From assembly GCA_022749755.1 (NCBI GenBank), contig CM040445.1, positions 5,167,182 to 5,231,181 of the forward strand: a stretch of 64,000 bases of DNA. The letters run 5' to 3'. Source of the DNA: Azadirachta indica (taxonomy: Eukaryota; Streptophyta; Magnoliopsida; Sapindales; Meliaceae). This document shows, one piece after another, positions 36,321-49,061 of this stretch (its first letter is position 1; each line of letters starts with the position of its first letter). The notes under the pieces were generated by a model. The model saw only the letters and a list, made by a program, of their open reading frames with translations. It was not told where the DNA came from and ran no database searches. Both the position numbers and the translations under genes were made by a program.

Positions 36321-36754
36321 CCATTTGGCTGCAGAAACCCATTTGTTGATGTTAAACAAGCTTATGGTTGTAGTAGAATATTGTGCTTGCAATATGCTTC
36401 AATTAAGAGCTGGTGTTAGTTGGAGACTATCATTGTGTACAGGCTGTTGGAGCCAGTGGTACCTTGTATGTGAATGCACTTACGGAGTTCAATGAATGGA
36501 AAAAACCATGTGTATTTTCATTTGTGTTCAGGCTGTTTGAATAAAGAGGTAACTACATCTCAAAACACAAACTGAATTTTAGCAGTATTTTTCCTATGTA
36601 ATTTTGAACATTACTATAGGATATAATATGCATTTTATTAAATTTGTAAATGGTTTGTGTTACTGGACAAAACGGGGCAACTAATACCTACAATAGGGAT
36701 AACTTCAGTTAGAAATCATGATTATGGTGAGATTTACTTTATAATATAAAATAA

Positions 36755-37735
36755 GGGGTTTAACACATACCTCCCATGAGGTTTAGCTTTTTAACATTTA
36801 GAGAGAAGGTTTGGCTTAATGCACACATACCTCCCCTACAGACTTCCACTTCCATCCATAATTATAGGAAAGACATATTTGTCCTTCATTTGCTATTTTC
36901 GAAATAAAGACAAAGTTTAAGATTGAGATATTTTTTTAATTAAAATAATATATTATTGAAAAATGAAGAAAAAGAAATACAAAAGAAACTATAAGTTCAG
37001 CAAAAATTAAAGTTTAGAAATAGGGAGTTTTAACACATACCTATAAAAAATTTTACTCCATTTATTTTTACTCCACCTATAAAAATTTTATTTGTAAAAC
37101 TTTTACTTTAAAAAACTTTAATTATAAAGTTATATCAAGTAAATCCTTATTCCTTTTAATCGTAAAATAAAATATTTGAGATTCGGGTTACTAAAAACGA
37201 AGGACCATCTCCATTACTTATCCAATTTTTTATTTATTATTTAATTATCTATTTTTTTTCGAGCTGATGAAATTATCTAAGTATAGATAATTCTTACTAA
37301 AATGACATAATATATTTATACACTCTCTAAAACTAATGCTCTTTGTGTTTATTCGGAGGGATAAAAAGACCTCACTTGTACTGTGATTCCACTCTTTATT
37401 GGAATTTCACCATTATTTTTTACATTGTTTTATACTCTCTATAAAATGATCAGTTTTAATTATGATTTACTTATAATTTCTTTCAAAACTTTAATTTTTA
37501 CTGAGCCTATAGTTTTTTTTGTATTTTTTTTATTTTTTAATAATATATTATTTTAATTAAAAAAAATCTCAACGTTAAATTTTTGTCTTTATTTCAAAAA
37601 TAGTAAATGAAGGTTAAATATATCTTTTCTATAATTATGAATGGAAGTAGAAGTCTGTAGGTAAGATATGTGTGCATTAAGTTAAATTTTTTCTTAAAAA
37701 ACTAAATTTCAAGAAAGGTATGTATTAAAATCTCT
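36755..37735. mobile_element. Mutator-like MITE with ~270-bp inverted repeats and 9-bp target duplication
   Basis: Left end ggggtttaacacatacc, right end (inverse) gagattttaatacatacc; the arms stay alignable for about 270 bp through words such as cttaatgcacacata, acagacttcyacttccat and aaataaagacaaa. An exact 9-bp duplication, ataaaataa, lies at 36746-36754 and 37736-37744. There is no coding sequence. An extra copy of the terminal motif (gggagttttaacacatacc) sits internally near 37025. It inserted next to the right terminal repeat of the HSP90-carrying element. Confidence 0.85.
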
Positions 37736-37892
37736 ATAAAATAATTGGCAGAAAGCAATTAAGTAAATCTATTGTTTAGGGTTAGTGGACAGTTGATCAA
37801 GGGAAGGTGTTTGATACAATCGGCATACTTTCTATCTAACTGATAGAAACCAATACCTCAGGGGAGAAATTTAATAATATCCCTTAAACTAG

Positions 37893-38745
37893 ATAGCCAC
37901 CTACCTGAATACGCGTCTATTCATTTTCAATTGCATTTATGGGTCCACGTCTATGTCTCATGTATTAATTTGTATTGAATTATTAATGCTTTAATTTTGC
38001 AAATAAAACTTGGGTTACGTAATGGTACATTTTGATATACAATACGTCTTTTTTCACTCTATATAATTCTTGGATTGTAATTCAATTTTTTTTTTTTTAT
38101 AATTCTCAATATATCAAAAATATAATAAAAATTTAAGCATTGTAACAAAGAGTTGGGGAATAGAAGTGGAATAATTAAAAAAAAAATACGAAATGGGAGG
38201 GATTAAGTGAAGGCACGTACGGATAATATGACTCTAAAATTTTCACTTATCCAAACTAAAGAAGATAAATATTAATAATAGATCTTTTTCTACTTGCCAC
38301 TAATGTTCTTTTCCGTAAAATGTCAAACATGCAACTACTTTGCCTTTATTTTATTCTTGGTATAATTGTAATCATTGATAGTAAGAGACGAGTGACCGAC
38401 TCAATGCTCAGAAATAAAATAAAGACAGCAGGCGTTTGGTAGCATGTATTAGGTTATGTTAAAATAAATGAATTGAAATAAAATTGTATTAAATTTAATA
38501 GGACAATAATTTTTGGTATAATAATGCATTAAAAATTTATATTTTATTTTTATATCAATTTTTTATGTGGACGTTACAATTTCATGTTTTTATGCACATA
38601 ATAGTGATTTTTGGTTTTAATTTTGCAACATAGGACAATTCCAATTTAATACATCGAAGCATAAAGTAATGCACAGGGCCACAAATAAAGATGGGAACCT
38701 TGATAGATGAACAATGTTTAGATTTTGATAATCAGCTTCACCACT
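37893..38745. other. Downstream spacer of copy C, nothing recognised
   Basis: AT-rich DNA between the right end of the HSP90-carrying transposon and the 3' end of 4CLL copy C. No repeats or coding similarity could be supported. Confidence 0.4.
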
Positions 38746-41700
38746 TCATTTATTGAGACGTACAATGGATGCGTTTGGTATACAAAATTTAGACGCATTG
38801 CGAGAGACAGCATGGCTAACCAGCTCCCTCCTCAATATTTTTCCAGCAGGCGATTTTGGAATAGAATTGATAAAAGCGACGCGTCGTATCTTCTTGTGTG
38901 GTGCTACCTGAAAAGCATTGGTGACAAGTCAATTAGAATGCACATGAAAACAAAAGCTAGATCCTGTCTCCTGCATCTGACAGTAAAAATGGTTTGTGAA
39001 ACGATACACAACTAGAAATGATTCGTGTGAAACAGAATACCATATACAAGCCATATAAATTTTCCAACAGCAATTAATCAATGATAATATCATGAAAAGC
39101 TTCACGCTACTTCTATTTCACTGGAAGACAAGGTTTTTTTTTTTCTTTGGCTTAATGAACACCATATCCCAAAAGCCAGAATGACTTATTACCGGATGAT
39201 CTTTTACAACAGAAATTTCCATTAGATTGGCGCTCAAAATTCTGAAATTTGAAGACTCCAAGATTTGATCATGATTTTACCCATTTCTCCAAGAGAGTAT
39301 TATCTCATTTATGAAATCTCTAATTTTATTTACACGGGAAGGCATCCTGCCTTATGACATGATGCTAGACTGAAAAATATCCGCTATTTAGTTCTGCTTT
39401 TTTGTCCAACATGAGGCCATTGTATTAAGAAAACATTTGATGAGATGCAAACATAAACACATGCTGTTAGATTTAAAAAAAAAAAGTAATAACAATAATT
39501 GCTTCATTGTTATATTGGCTTTCAGAAGCATGCCTGTTTTGCAATGAAATCCATTACTTGAGCCTCAGTGATACTACATCCAGGTTTTCTCACCACAAAA
39601 GCCATGGGAATCTGCCCTGCTTATTCATCTGGGTACCTGCTTGAATATCAACCCAATGGATGAGAGACAGGCACTGCTTAACCATCACGAGAGATTGACT
39701 TGAAGCAATTTGAAGCTCTGGTGGCAGGCTAGTCCAATTTAGGAACTATGAAACAAAAACCAAAGGAAGGACTATCAGCCCATCAAAATCTGATGATCAA
39801 ATCCGGGCTATATCTATAAAGTTCATAACTGACAAACATCAGGAAAGAAAGAAAGAAAAGAGTCACCATAATGATATTTCTGCTCAAATACTTCTATTTT
39901 CTACATCTGTTTTCTACGTCCCCATGATATATAGTAAATTAAGTAAAAATGAAACCAAAAAAAAAAAACATTTAATTGGTACCCTTGAAGTTTTAAATAT
40001 GTAGAAAAACTGATCATAAATCCTCACAAAAATTTGCATATTATAGTTGAGTGATGTCTAGATATTTATTGCACAAGATCTACCTGTGCTGTTCTACCAA
40101 GTGTTGCAAAAAGTATTCCTTTAGAACTGAAGTTCAAAAGAATTGAACAAGAGAATGCTTTGTAGATGTATGTGCAATAGCAAGCTAGTTCAATAGTTTT
40201 CAGCAACCGATACATGCACGCACCATGAAGGTATGAATGGAGAAAAGGCAAGTGTATGCCATACACAACCATGTTGGTCAATGAAATATAATGGCGCTAG
40301 CAACATACGGGATCACTGCAGCATCAGCGATGTCGGGATTGGATTGAAGTAAATGTTCCAACTCAGCTGGCGGGATCTGAAAACTGCAATCCAGATAAAA
40401 GAAGATCACATTATTTACCTATAATTTACCATATGTCTCTATCTTGAACCAGACTGGCAGTAAAGATTCAGAGAAATAAAATCACCTGATATGCCTTGTA
40501 TTTTATCAGTTCCTTTAGCCTATCAACAATGAAGAGGTAACCATTGGAGTCAAAATAACAAAGATCACCAGTCTTTAGCCAGCCCTTTGAATCCAAGGTA
40601 TCAGAAGTTGCTTTGTTGTCTCCTGCATAACCTGCACTAACACCATCATACTGCTAATAGAACAAAGAAGCTAGAGAATTGTTGGGTTTATTAGACTGGT
40701 TAAATGAATTCAAAAGAAGAGATGATACTATCAATACAAATCAACACAGCAAAATAATTAAGTGGCTTGCTTTCAAACTATCTAGAAATAAAAGCATGGA
40801 AGGGAAGTGTCAAAGGCATTTATGAGGCAATGTAAAATAATCAGCTATTCAATACTAACTTATTCTTGATAATGTCATCTGAAACCACTGCATTCAATTG
40901 ATAGTGCTTCTCTACGAACCATCCCTTAGTAAAGAGTTGATCATAACACTCCTCAAAACTTCTATAACGCACGAGAAAAGTAATGTGGTCCATAGTTGTT
41001 GTCACCTACTTCATGGCAAAACTAATATTGGATCCTCGACAATTTGATAGATGTATCAGTTGATATTCACAAGTTCACATGCATCACAGTCCTTACTTCT
41101 GAATTGATTACCTTTCATGATATTTGGTCCTCGCAACCACAGTTCCCCCCTCTGGCCAGGAGGTAAAGCTTCTCCAGTCACAGGATCAACAATCTTGGCT
41201 TCTACAATATTGTATAGAAGACCTACAGAACCAGGCCGCTGTGTCTCGTTAGGCTCCCTCATCCCCGTAGCTACTCCTCCACACTCTGTCAAACCAAATC
41301 CGTACGTAAAGAATAAAACATCAGCACGCGCCAACCAGCAGGTAGTCATAGTGCTGTTGAAACGTTTATTCATATTAATAGCCAACAATCGTTGGAGTTT
41401 ATGTAGATTTTCATTATAATACAATACAAATTCGTAAGAGTTATGCTAGCAACAATGAAAGTTAAATAAATGCAATTGACTAGCATTTCTCAATTTCTAC
41501 GTGGACTCAAGCAATCCTTCTTGTGTTGACTTTTCAAATAGATATAAAGAGAAATTAGAAAATAAATAAAAAATAATTCTTCGCTGCCTGCAAAATCGTT
41601 ACATGAGGAAATTTCTCCTTGAACTTCTCGGCAACCTCCTTTCCCATCGGCGAGCCGCCGCAGCGGAGCATCCCGAGCGAGGCCAAGTCATAGATGTTTG

Positions 41701-42635
41701 TCAACTCCGATTTTATTAACGCCACAATTATTGGAGGGGAAACCGGTATTTTATTAACTTTGTACTTCTCAACAGCCTTCAACACCGTCGCAAAATCGAA
41801 CCTCTCCATGAAGACCACAGTCTCACTAAGAGCAACAGCGGTGGATACGATTAGAAAGCCGAAAATATGAAACAGAGGCAGGGTTGATAACCAAATCGGA
41901 TGCAACGGCTGCTGAACAGTCTGATTAGTTTCGGACTCGAAATGGAATAATGTTGCTATTACTGCGATTAAGTTTCGATGAGTCAACAACACGCCTTTGG
42001 CTCTTCCGATAGTTCCGGAAGAGTAAAGGAGGGCAGCAGAGTCAGATTGATTTACGGGCGGAGTAGAATTATGTAGAGTGACGACGTCGTTCGCTGCGTG
42101 AGTTGACAACAAGGAGAGGAAATGGGACGCGTCAATGAGGACGGTAGGGAGATTGGGCGGGAGTTTATGAGAGGTGTGCGACGTGGCGAAAGCGATGGAA
42201 GGTCTGCTGAGATGGACTTGGAGAGAGATTTCTGAGTTGGAGCCAAGCGGCTTGGCGAGAGAAATAACGACGCCAAGCGAGAGGAGAGAAAAGTAAAGTA
42301 TAGGAATTTGAAAAGAGGAAGGAGAGAGGATGACAGCGACATCGTATTTGGAGAGAGAGTAGTGTTTGCGGAGGGAGAAAGCAAGGGAGTTGGTTTGGCG
42401 GACGAAGTCAGGGTAGGTAAGTCGTTGACCAGTGACGGAGTTAATGAGGAATGTGGCGGTATTGGTGGTTGCAACGGAGGTGGATTGGTGGAGAGAGAGA
42501 ATGAATTGTGTGATAGAAAGAGGTTGAGATGGCGGAGGGAGAGAAACGGCTGGTCTTAGGCTGTGGAACGTTTTAAGTTTTTGGACAGAATCCGCTGTTT
42601 GGATCAATCAGACAGTTAGTGTTTGTTCCCGCCAT
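38746..42635 (-). pseudogene. 4-coumarate:CoA ligase-like pseudogene (copy C)
   Basis: All six exons are recognisable: 42635-41588, 41301-41112, 40631-40486, 40376-40309, 39636-39534 and 38907-38746. The frame is broken. One extra T in exon 1 after about 20 codons (near 42578) gives an immediate TAA. The first donor reads GCAGCG instead of GT. The acceptor of exon 2 reads AC at 41303-41302 instead of AG. A TAA stands at 39621-39623 in exon 5. In exon 6 the usual SKL-stop is read SKF-C: the TGA became TGT at 38784-38782, adding 12 codons and removing the peroxisome signal. Motifs that survive include SSGTIGRAKGV (altered P-loop), [21 protein letters not shown] and [12 protein letters not shown] long open stretch in exon 1 remains but lacks a usable ATG. 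Confidence 0.93.
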
Positions 42636-43101
42636 AACCGTGCCAGAGTCTACAGTACAGAGCAAGCGGAAGAGATCATGATCCGGATTTGTCATGATTA
42701 AGATGCACGTTAATTGTAAATAATAATAAAACTGATTTAAATTTCTTTTTTTTTTATATTTTTGTAATCGGTGTGTGTCCGGTGAGACTTGACAAGCTAT
42801 TAGGCCAAATGTTACGGATTAAAATGTCCAACTAAAAAAATTTCCTATAATAAATTAATAGAGACATCCTAGCACTATTGCGTTTGTGTATGTATATATA
42901 TACATTCTCAGAAATGGAACACTCTGCCGGCGTTGACTTCATACTAATACACGCGCTATGCTTGCTCGCACCATTAATCGTGGGCCTGCGAATACAGTAG
43001 TAAAATCCCAGAGAAAATCTAAACGACGAATCTTCAAACTCGCACATGTCTAACACCAGTTCATGACTCCCAAATTTATTTATATAAGAAAAAAAAATCC
43101 A

Positions 43102-43142
<41 letters not shown>

Positions 43143-43144
43143 TA

Positions 43145-43184
<40 letters not shown>

Positions 43185-44669
43185 AATAAAAAGTAATATT
43201 ATAATAAAATATCAAATGTTAACCTAGACTTTATAAATTATTTAAATGGATAAATTCTGAATAAAAGATCATACAGATATAAATACACACGAATTTGGAT
43301 GATTACAACCCCCTGATGTACGCGGGCGTTATAAAACTAAATAATTCATGTTTACGAACGATTCATTGTTTCTTTATCCAATTCGAAAATCCAAATAAAT
43401 ATTTATGGTGATTTTCTTTCACAATCAAATCTAGATTTGTAATTGTATTTTTTAATTTTTAATTTTTAATTTTTATTATCACATGACTTTCTTTTAGATT
43501 TGTTACCTTTCGAGTTCAGACATGAAACGGTTTACGTAAAAATGAGTTATACAGAAAATTCATTATTGTATGAATTGAAAAGGCCAATATTTATGGTGTT
43601 AGGTGATAAAAAAGAGTGTAAGAGAACATTTATCATTTATGGAGCTCAAATTTGATTGAGTGCATTTAAAGATACACTTTTGTAAAAGTATCTTCGGTGA
43701 GTATATAATGATTTGAGTAATTGATATATATATATTATAGGGGGTGGCTGCTTATATATTGTTAAATTTTTTTCTAGTGTAATCTAATAAAATTGTAGTT
43801 GCTTTCCAAATAAAAGTAAATAAATATGTAATTAGAATAATCTGTTGGTCTTTTTAAATATAAATTTTTTTAAATTAACTATTTAACGTATCATATATAT
43901 TTTATAAATAATTATATAAACTCTATATATTTAAAAATAAATAAATATTATAAGAATATCTCATAAAATTTATAGAACTCTATTATAGGATATTTTTATG
44001 CTTTTTATTTTATTTTATATTTATCTTTCACTCCACTATGTGAAATAAAATTTGTATAATTTCCCTATTGCTACTAAAAATATATAAAAGAGCGTGATTA
44101 ATAATGAATAAAAAAAGATTATAACAGAATTCCGATTAACAGAGGATATGAAATCCCCACAATCACACAGTTATTATTACGGAACATCAGAAACAAGTTT
44201 CCAGTAATGAACACAACAGTGCCTATCAGATAACATAGGCCACACTTGCACAAACAATGAGCGCAACCAAATATTTATACAACCCAACAAAAATAAGAAA
44301 CTCATCCACCTTATTTAAAATTAAGTAAATTAACTCCCCCGTCTTAAAGAAGAATCTTATTTAATCAGTCTCGTATCATCGAAAATACTAAAGAATCACC
44401 TCTACCGAATCAGCCGAACTCATGGTAGGCATGACAGTAAGCAATAAGGCAGTGATTTTTCCATCTTGCCTAGGCGCTGCCTATCTTTTTCATCCATGAG
44501 GAAACTCCAACAATAAGGTCAAAAACTAGAACATTGGTACAGAAAAGGGGAAAGAATTCTATGCCCTCTCCATTTTACTTTAAAATAAGTTGCTCACTGT
44601 CACATAGCAAGCATCTCTCACCGTCCAAGAAAAGACCTGTATCTGTTGTTTTAAGTAGAAGTAGACGGA
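42636..44669. other. Spacer between copies C and D with an ATT microsatellite
   Basis: Contains the former promoter side of copy C and the 3' flank of copy D. A long, slightly interrupted (TTA)n tract runs from about 43106 to 43182. The rest is AT-rich with no coding similarity. Near 43440-43475 a ttttaattt word repeats several times. Confidence 0.5.
43106..43182. repeat. (TTA)n microsatellite
   Basis: A run of TTA/ATT triplets, interrupted twice by tttattt-type units. It is the longest simple repeat in the window and lies between ligase copies C and D. Confidence 0.9.
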
Positions 44670-47600
44670 TCATAATTTTGACAAATTCCCAGAGAGAGCA
44701 TGACCGACTAGCTCCCTCCTCAAAATCTTTCCAGCAGGGGATTTTGGAATAGAATTGATAAAAGCAACACGTCTTATCTTCTTGTATGGTGCAACCTAAA
44801 CAAGGAAAACATCATTACTGTAAAAATACTTCAAACACATAAGCTGAAACATGCATCTTATGATACAGGTGCTTCATGAAATAATATAACAAAAGCAAAC
44901 ATTGGTATAAAACAGGAGACTATACGCGTGTTTGGGACTGACGTGCTTTGGCTTTAGACTCACGGTTGCTGTGAGATGGAATAAGTAATAAATTTAGACA
45001 TTTAAGGAATAAACTTAAACCATGGATTCTGACTCACATAGTCATAGGACGTGTTATGTTTTTAGCTGTTATCCAGTAACCGTGAATCAAGGATGAAAAC
45101 TTCATCATTATTCTGTTCTCTGGAAGACTTCTTTGAAAAATAAATTGTCACTGCCATCCACCAATAGTTAACACTAAACCATATCCCAAAATACCAGACT
45201 GTTAACCTTATAATCTGGTCACAGAAGTTACAGATAGGAAGTGACTGAATGGCCCTAAAGGAAACTTAGTGCGTTAGTTTAAACTAATGTCTAAAAATTT
45301 ATATACACTGATTTTGCGTTCAAAAATTGAGGTTTTATATAATTCCAGTAGTTGATAAAATGGATAAACAATGAAGCCATTTCTAGACTGTATATCATGC
45401 GACCAATTTGCCTCACATGTTATATACAATTTAGATAGAAAGACATCCAAACGTATGCCATGATGCTATAATGGCAAAAGACATCAATCATCAAATTCTG
45501 TCTTCATGCAACATCAATGCAACATAATATAGAATATAGTGAGGTCAAATTTGAGGAAAATGCAAACATCCCTATGTGCTTTTAACTCCAACAAACACTG
45601 TGATACTGGTATTCAGGAGCATACCTGTTTTGCAATGTAATCAATTACTTGAGCCCCAGTGATTCTGCTTCCAGATTTTCTCACCACAAAGGCCATGGGA
45701 ATCTGCCCTGCATCTTCATCAGGATACCTGCTTGAGAAAAACCAAATTGATGTGAGCTGGTTGTACAATTAGCATAAGGTGGGTCAGTACACTTCAGGAA
45801 CTATGAAACAAAAAAACAATTGTACAACGAGCCCGACCAGCAACTGGATCCACAAGTTCTTATCCAATGTATATTATCTTCCAAATTCTGAGACCAAAGA
45901 GAAGGGATACAAAAGCATAAAGGAAGCAAATTATTATGACATTTCCACTCTTATACTTTTACTTCTCCATCACCACCTTTGCTGTAAATTCAGTTAAAAA
46001 GAAAAGGCTTTCTAAGTACCCTTACATGCAAAAGCAAGAAAGACGTCTGACACAACTGATAATAAATCCCAGAAAATTTTGACATGAGAGCGCTGTAATA
46101 TCAGGATAGTGTATCCCACAAAAATAACATGGATCATTTTTTGGCCCAGCATAACATAATGTTTTTGCTTAGAAATGATGTACAGAAGTAATCAAAGAGA
46201 ATGGTTCATTGATGCGATTTACAGAGCATGATAGTCTGTAGGTTCCAGCAGTTGTTATGATGTCACACGCCAAGAAAGGTAAACAAAGCCAATTACATGA
46301 AGATTTGTTTGCTATTAAAAGATAATGACACTAAATACATACGGAATCACAGCGGCATCAGCAATTTCAGGATGAGATAAAAGTAAATGTTCCAATTCAG
46401 CTGGGGGAACCTGCAAGAATATTCCAGATAACATGAGAATACAATATTCATCTATGACCATATATCGATCACAAACAAGATGGTAAAGATTCCGTATATT
46501 AGATCACCTGATATGCTTTGTATTTTATTAATTCCTTTAACCTATCAACAATGAAGAGGAGACCATCAGAGTCAAAATAACAAAGATCCCCTGTCTTTAA
46601 CCAGCCCTCTGAATCCAGAGTTTCAGAAGTTGCCTTGTCATCTCCTACATAACCTGCATTAAACCCAGCATTCTGTCCATCAAACAAGAAGCTGTAATTG
46701 TTTGGTCCTTGGGAAACTGAACTGAACTAAAATTATTGTAAGAATGGCATTATTCAGAGAGCAGAGTTATTAAATGGCTTGCTTTCTGCTACATGGAAAT
46801 AAAACCCCAGAAATAAAATATCAAAGCACCGATCAGACCTGTGATTCTAAGTCAATAAAAGAATGAATGAACTTTGTACTTAATAGCCTTTAAGATTATC
46901 ATACAAGTCTGGCAAACCCCTTTTTGCACTGAAGTACAGAAGTTAGGCTTCTAAAGTCAGGCAGTGGAGCTGTCTAGTCCTCCGTCCAGAAGGAAGTGTT
47001 CCCACTGCATTTTTCAAACAAACAAGAAGGTAGCAATTCTGTTTTGTGGGGTGTCTGTTACACACATTTTATGTACTAAAATGCATAGGCAGATCTAGTG
47101 TGACGTAGGTTTTATGGTTGCTTTTTCCATTAATTGATCTCCAAACAACAGTTTTTATTTCTCATTTTATTACCTTTCATGATTGTTGGCCCCCGCAACC
47201 ATAATTCCCCTTTCTGGCCTGGAGGTAAAGCTTCTCCAGTTACCGGATCGACAATCTTTGCTTCCATTAGTTCAGTTAGACGACCAACAGAACCATGCCG
47301 CTTCGTCTCATCAGGCCCTATGGTCCTCGCTGCTGATCCTACACTCTCAGTTAAACCATATCCCTGAGACAGAGAAAAAGATCACCACTCAACAGCCAGC
47401 AGACACTTGTACTGCCATTAAAATGTTTACTTTACAGTAACAACCTACCATTGCGCTAGAAAATGAAAAAAGCTTGTGAAACAAAGTATGCAGTCCATTA
47501 TAGGGCTAAGTTCTCATCCATGGATTCCAGTAGAATTCACAGAGTTTTTCATCAAGTTAAGGAGTTTTAAGTTTCAATAGCATAGCACACGACAAACTCC

Positions 47601-49061
47601 CATCATCATTGTTTTTGCTTCTTATTAACTGTCGAGAATCAAATAGTACGTAGGAGAATATACAAATGTTATATAGAAGATCACAGTATCCCTATCCAAT
47701 TATCACATTGCCCAAGGACACTATTAATATTTCCTCATTGAACTTTATTAATAGAATAGTTTAATGTCTCAAAGGTTCCGTACAACCTACCACTCTCCAT
47801 CATAATGAACTGATTCCGGATCCAACAAAGTTTAACTGAATTACACGAACCAAAACCAATACAAGAAGACATAAGCATTTAAATCTCAGTAAATGTACAA
47901 ATAGTTCATGCAAAAGAAAGCAACGCATATGTTTATCACCGTCGAATCTAACATGAGTTAATAAGAATACCCTTGAAGAGGTCCAATTAATAGTAATATA
48001 AATAACAAGAAGTCTCATACCTGCATAATGTCAACGTTGGGAAACTTCTCCTTGAACTTCTCAGCGACCTCCTTTCCCAGTGGGGCGCCACCGCAGCCAA
48101 GCACCTCAAGCGAGCTAAGATCATACTTCTTACTCAACTCGGACTTTATGAACGCAACAATTAGCGGAGGGGAAACCGGCATGTACGTAACTCTATACTT
48201 CTCCACAGCCTTCAGCATTGTCTCGAAATCGAATCTCTCCATCAACACCAACGTCTCACCCTGCGCAACCGCCCTCACTAACATAAAGAAACCAAACACA
48301 TGAAACAGAGGCAACGTGAATAATGAAACCGGATGCGGTGATGGCGGTTCATTTGGATCAATTTCTGGCTGGAGATGGTAGTACCCAGCAATTAACGCGA
48401 TTAAGTTTCGGTGAGTCAGCAAGACGCCTTTGACTTTTCCGGTTGTTCCGGAAGAATAAAGAATGGCCGCAGTGTCGGACTGTTTAACAGTCGTAATAGC
48501 ATCCGCAAAGTTAACGACGTCATTTTTGTTCTGAGTTAACGAGGTGAGGAACTCGGGCGAGTCAATGATGATTGTGCGGAGATTGGACGGGAGGCTTTGT
48601 GAGGTTTGTGACGTGGCGAAAGCGATGGACGGCTTGCTGAGCTGGATTTGATGAGATATTTCTGAGGTGGAGCTGAGCGGGTTGGCGGGAGAGATGACGA
48701 CACCAAGTGAAAGGAGAGAGAAGTACAGGACAGGTATGTGAAAAGAGGGAGGGGAGAGAATATAAGCGACGTCGTTTCTGGACAGAGAGTATCGTGTTTT
48801 GAGAGAGAGGGAGAGAGAGTGAACCTGGTGCAGGAATTCACCGTAGCTCAGCCTTTGACCGGAGGTTGCGTTGATGAGTAACGTTGTGTCGGAAGTGGTA
48901 GTAGTGATGGAGCGGAGGATAGAGAAAGCAAATTGCGTGAGGGAGAGAGACTGAGACGACGGCGGGAGAGGAACATCCGGTCTCAGACTGTAGTAAATTC
49001 TGGTTTCCGAACAGAAACCGCTGTTTGGATCAATGGAACGCTTCCGATTCGTCTCCGCCAT
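44670..49061 (-). CDS. 4CLL: 4-coumarate:CoA ligase-like, peroxisomal (copy D)
   Basis: Six exons: 49061-48021, 47363-47174, 46653-46508, 46410-46343, 45727-45625 and 44795-44670; 557 residues, no break. Motifs: [11 protein letters not shown] (P-loop), [83 protein letters not shown] with the catalytic lysine, and a final NLSKL peroxisome signal. All five introns start with GT, including the last one (CAG then GTATGC at 45624), unlike copies A-C. Its exon 2 length equals that of C (190 bp) and differs from A (178) and B (187), so C and D seem closer to each other there. It likely keeps the ancestral state of the array. Predicted role: ATP-dependent CoA activation of an acid in the peroxisome; the acid is not known. 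Confidence 0.94.

Larger units (their letters stand above)
32203..37884. mobile_element. TIR transposon carrying captured HSP90 fragments (Pack-type), with nested insertions
   Basis: The two ends are inverted copies for about 90 bp: AGGGATATTATCAAATTTCT at 32203 and its inverse ending at 37884, both continuing with a word like gtatgccgattgtatcaaac. An exact 8-bp duplication, taaactag, flanks it at 32195-32202 and 37885-37892. An 8-bp duplication fits hAT elements; long TIRs fit Mutator-like elements, so the superfamily is open. The interior has no transposase but holds two copies of a segment derived from a cytosolic HSP90 gene. A solo LTR (33540-35193) and a second TIR element (36755-37735) are nested inside. 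Near 32710-32960 a ~85-bp unit is repeated about three times. Confidence 0.8.

Noticed and set aside
41555..42607. 350-codon frame of copy C as an intact ligase exon
   Set aside because: It begins only with a TTG. The real ATG at 42635 is out of frame with it, and downstream splice sites and exon 5 are damaged.
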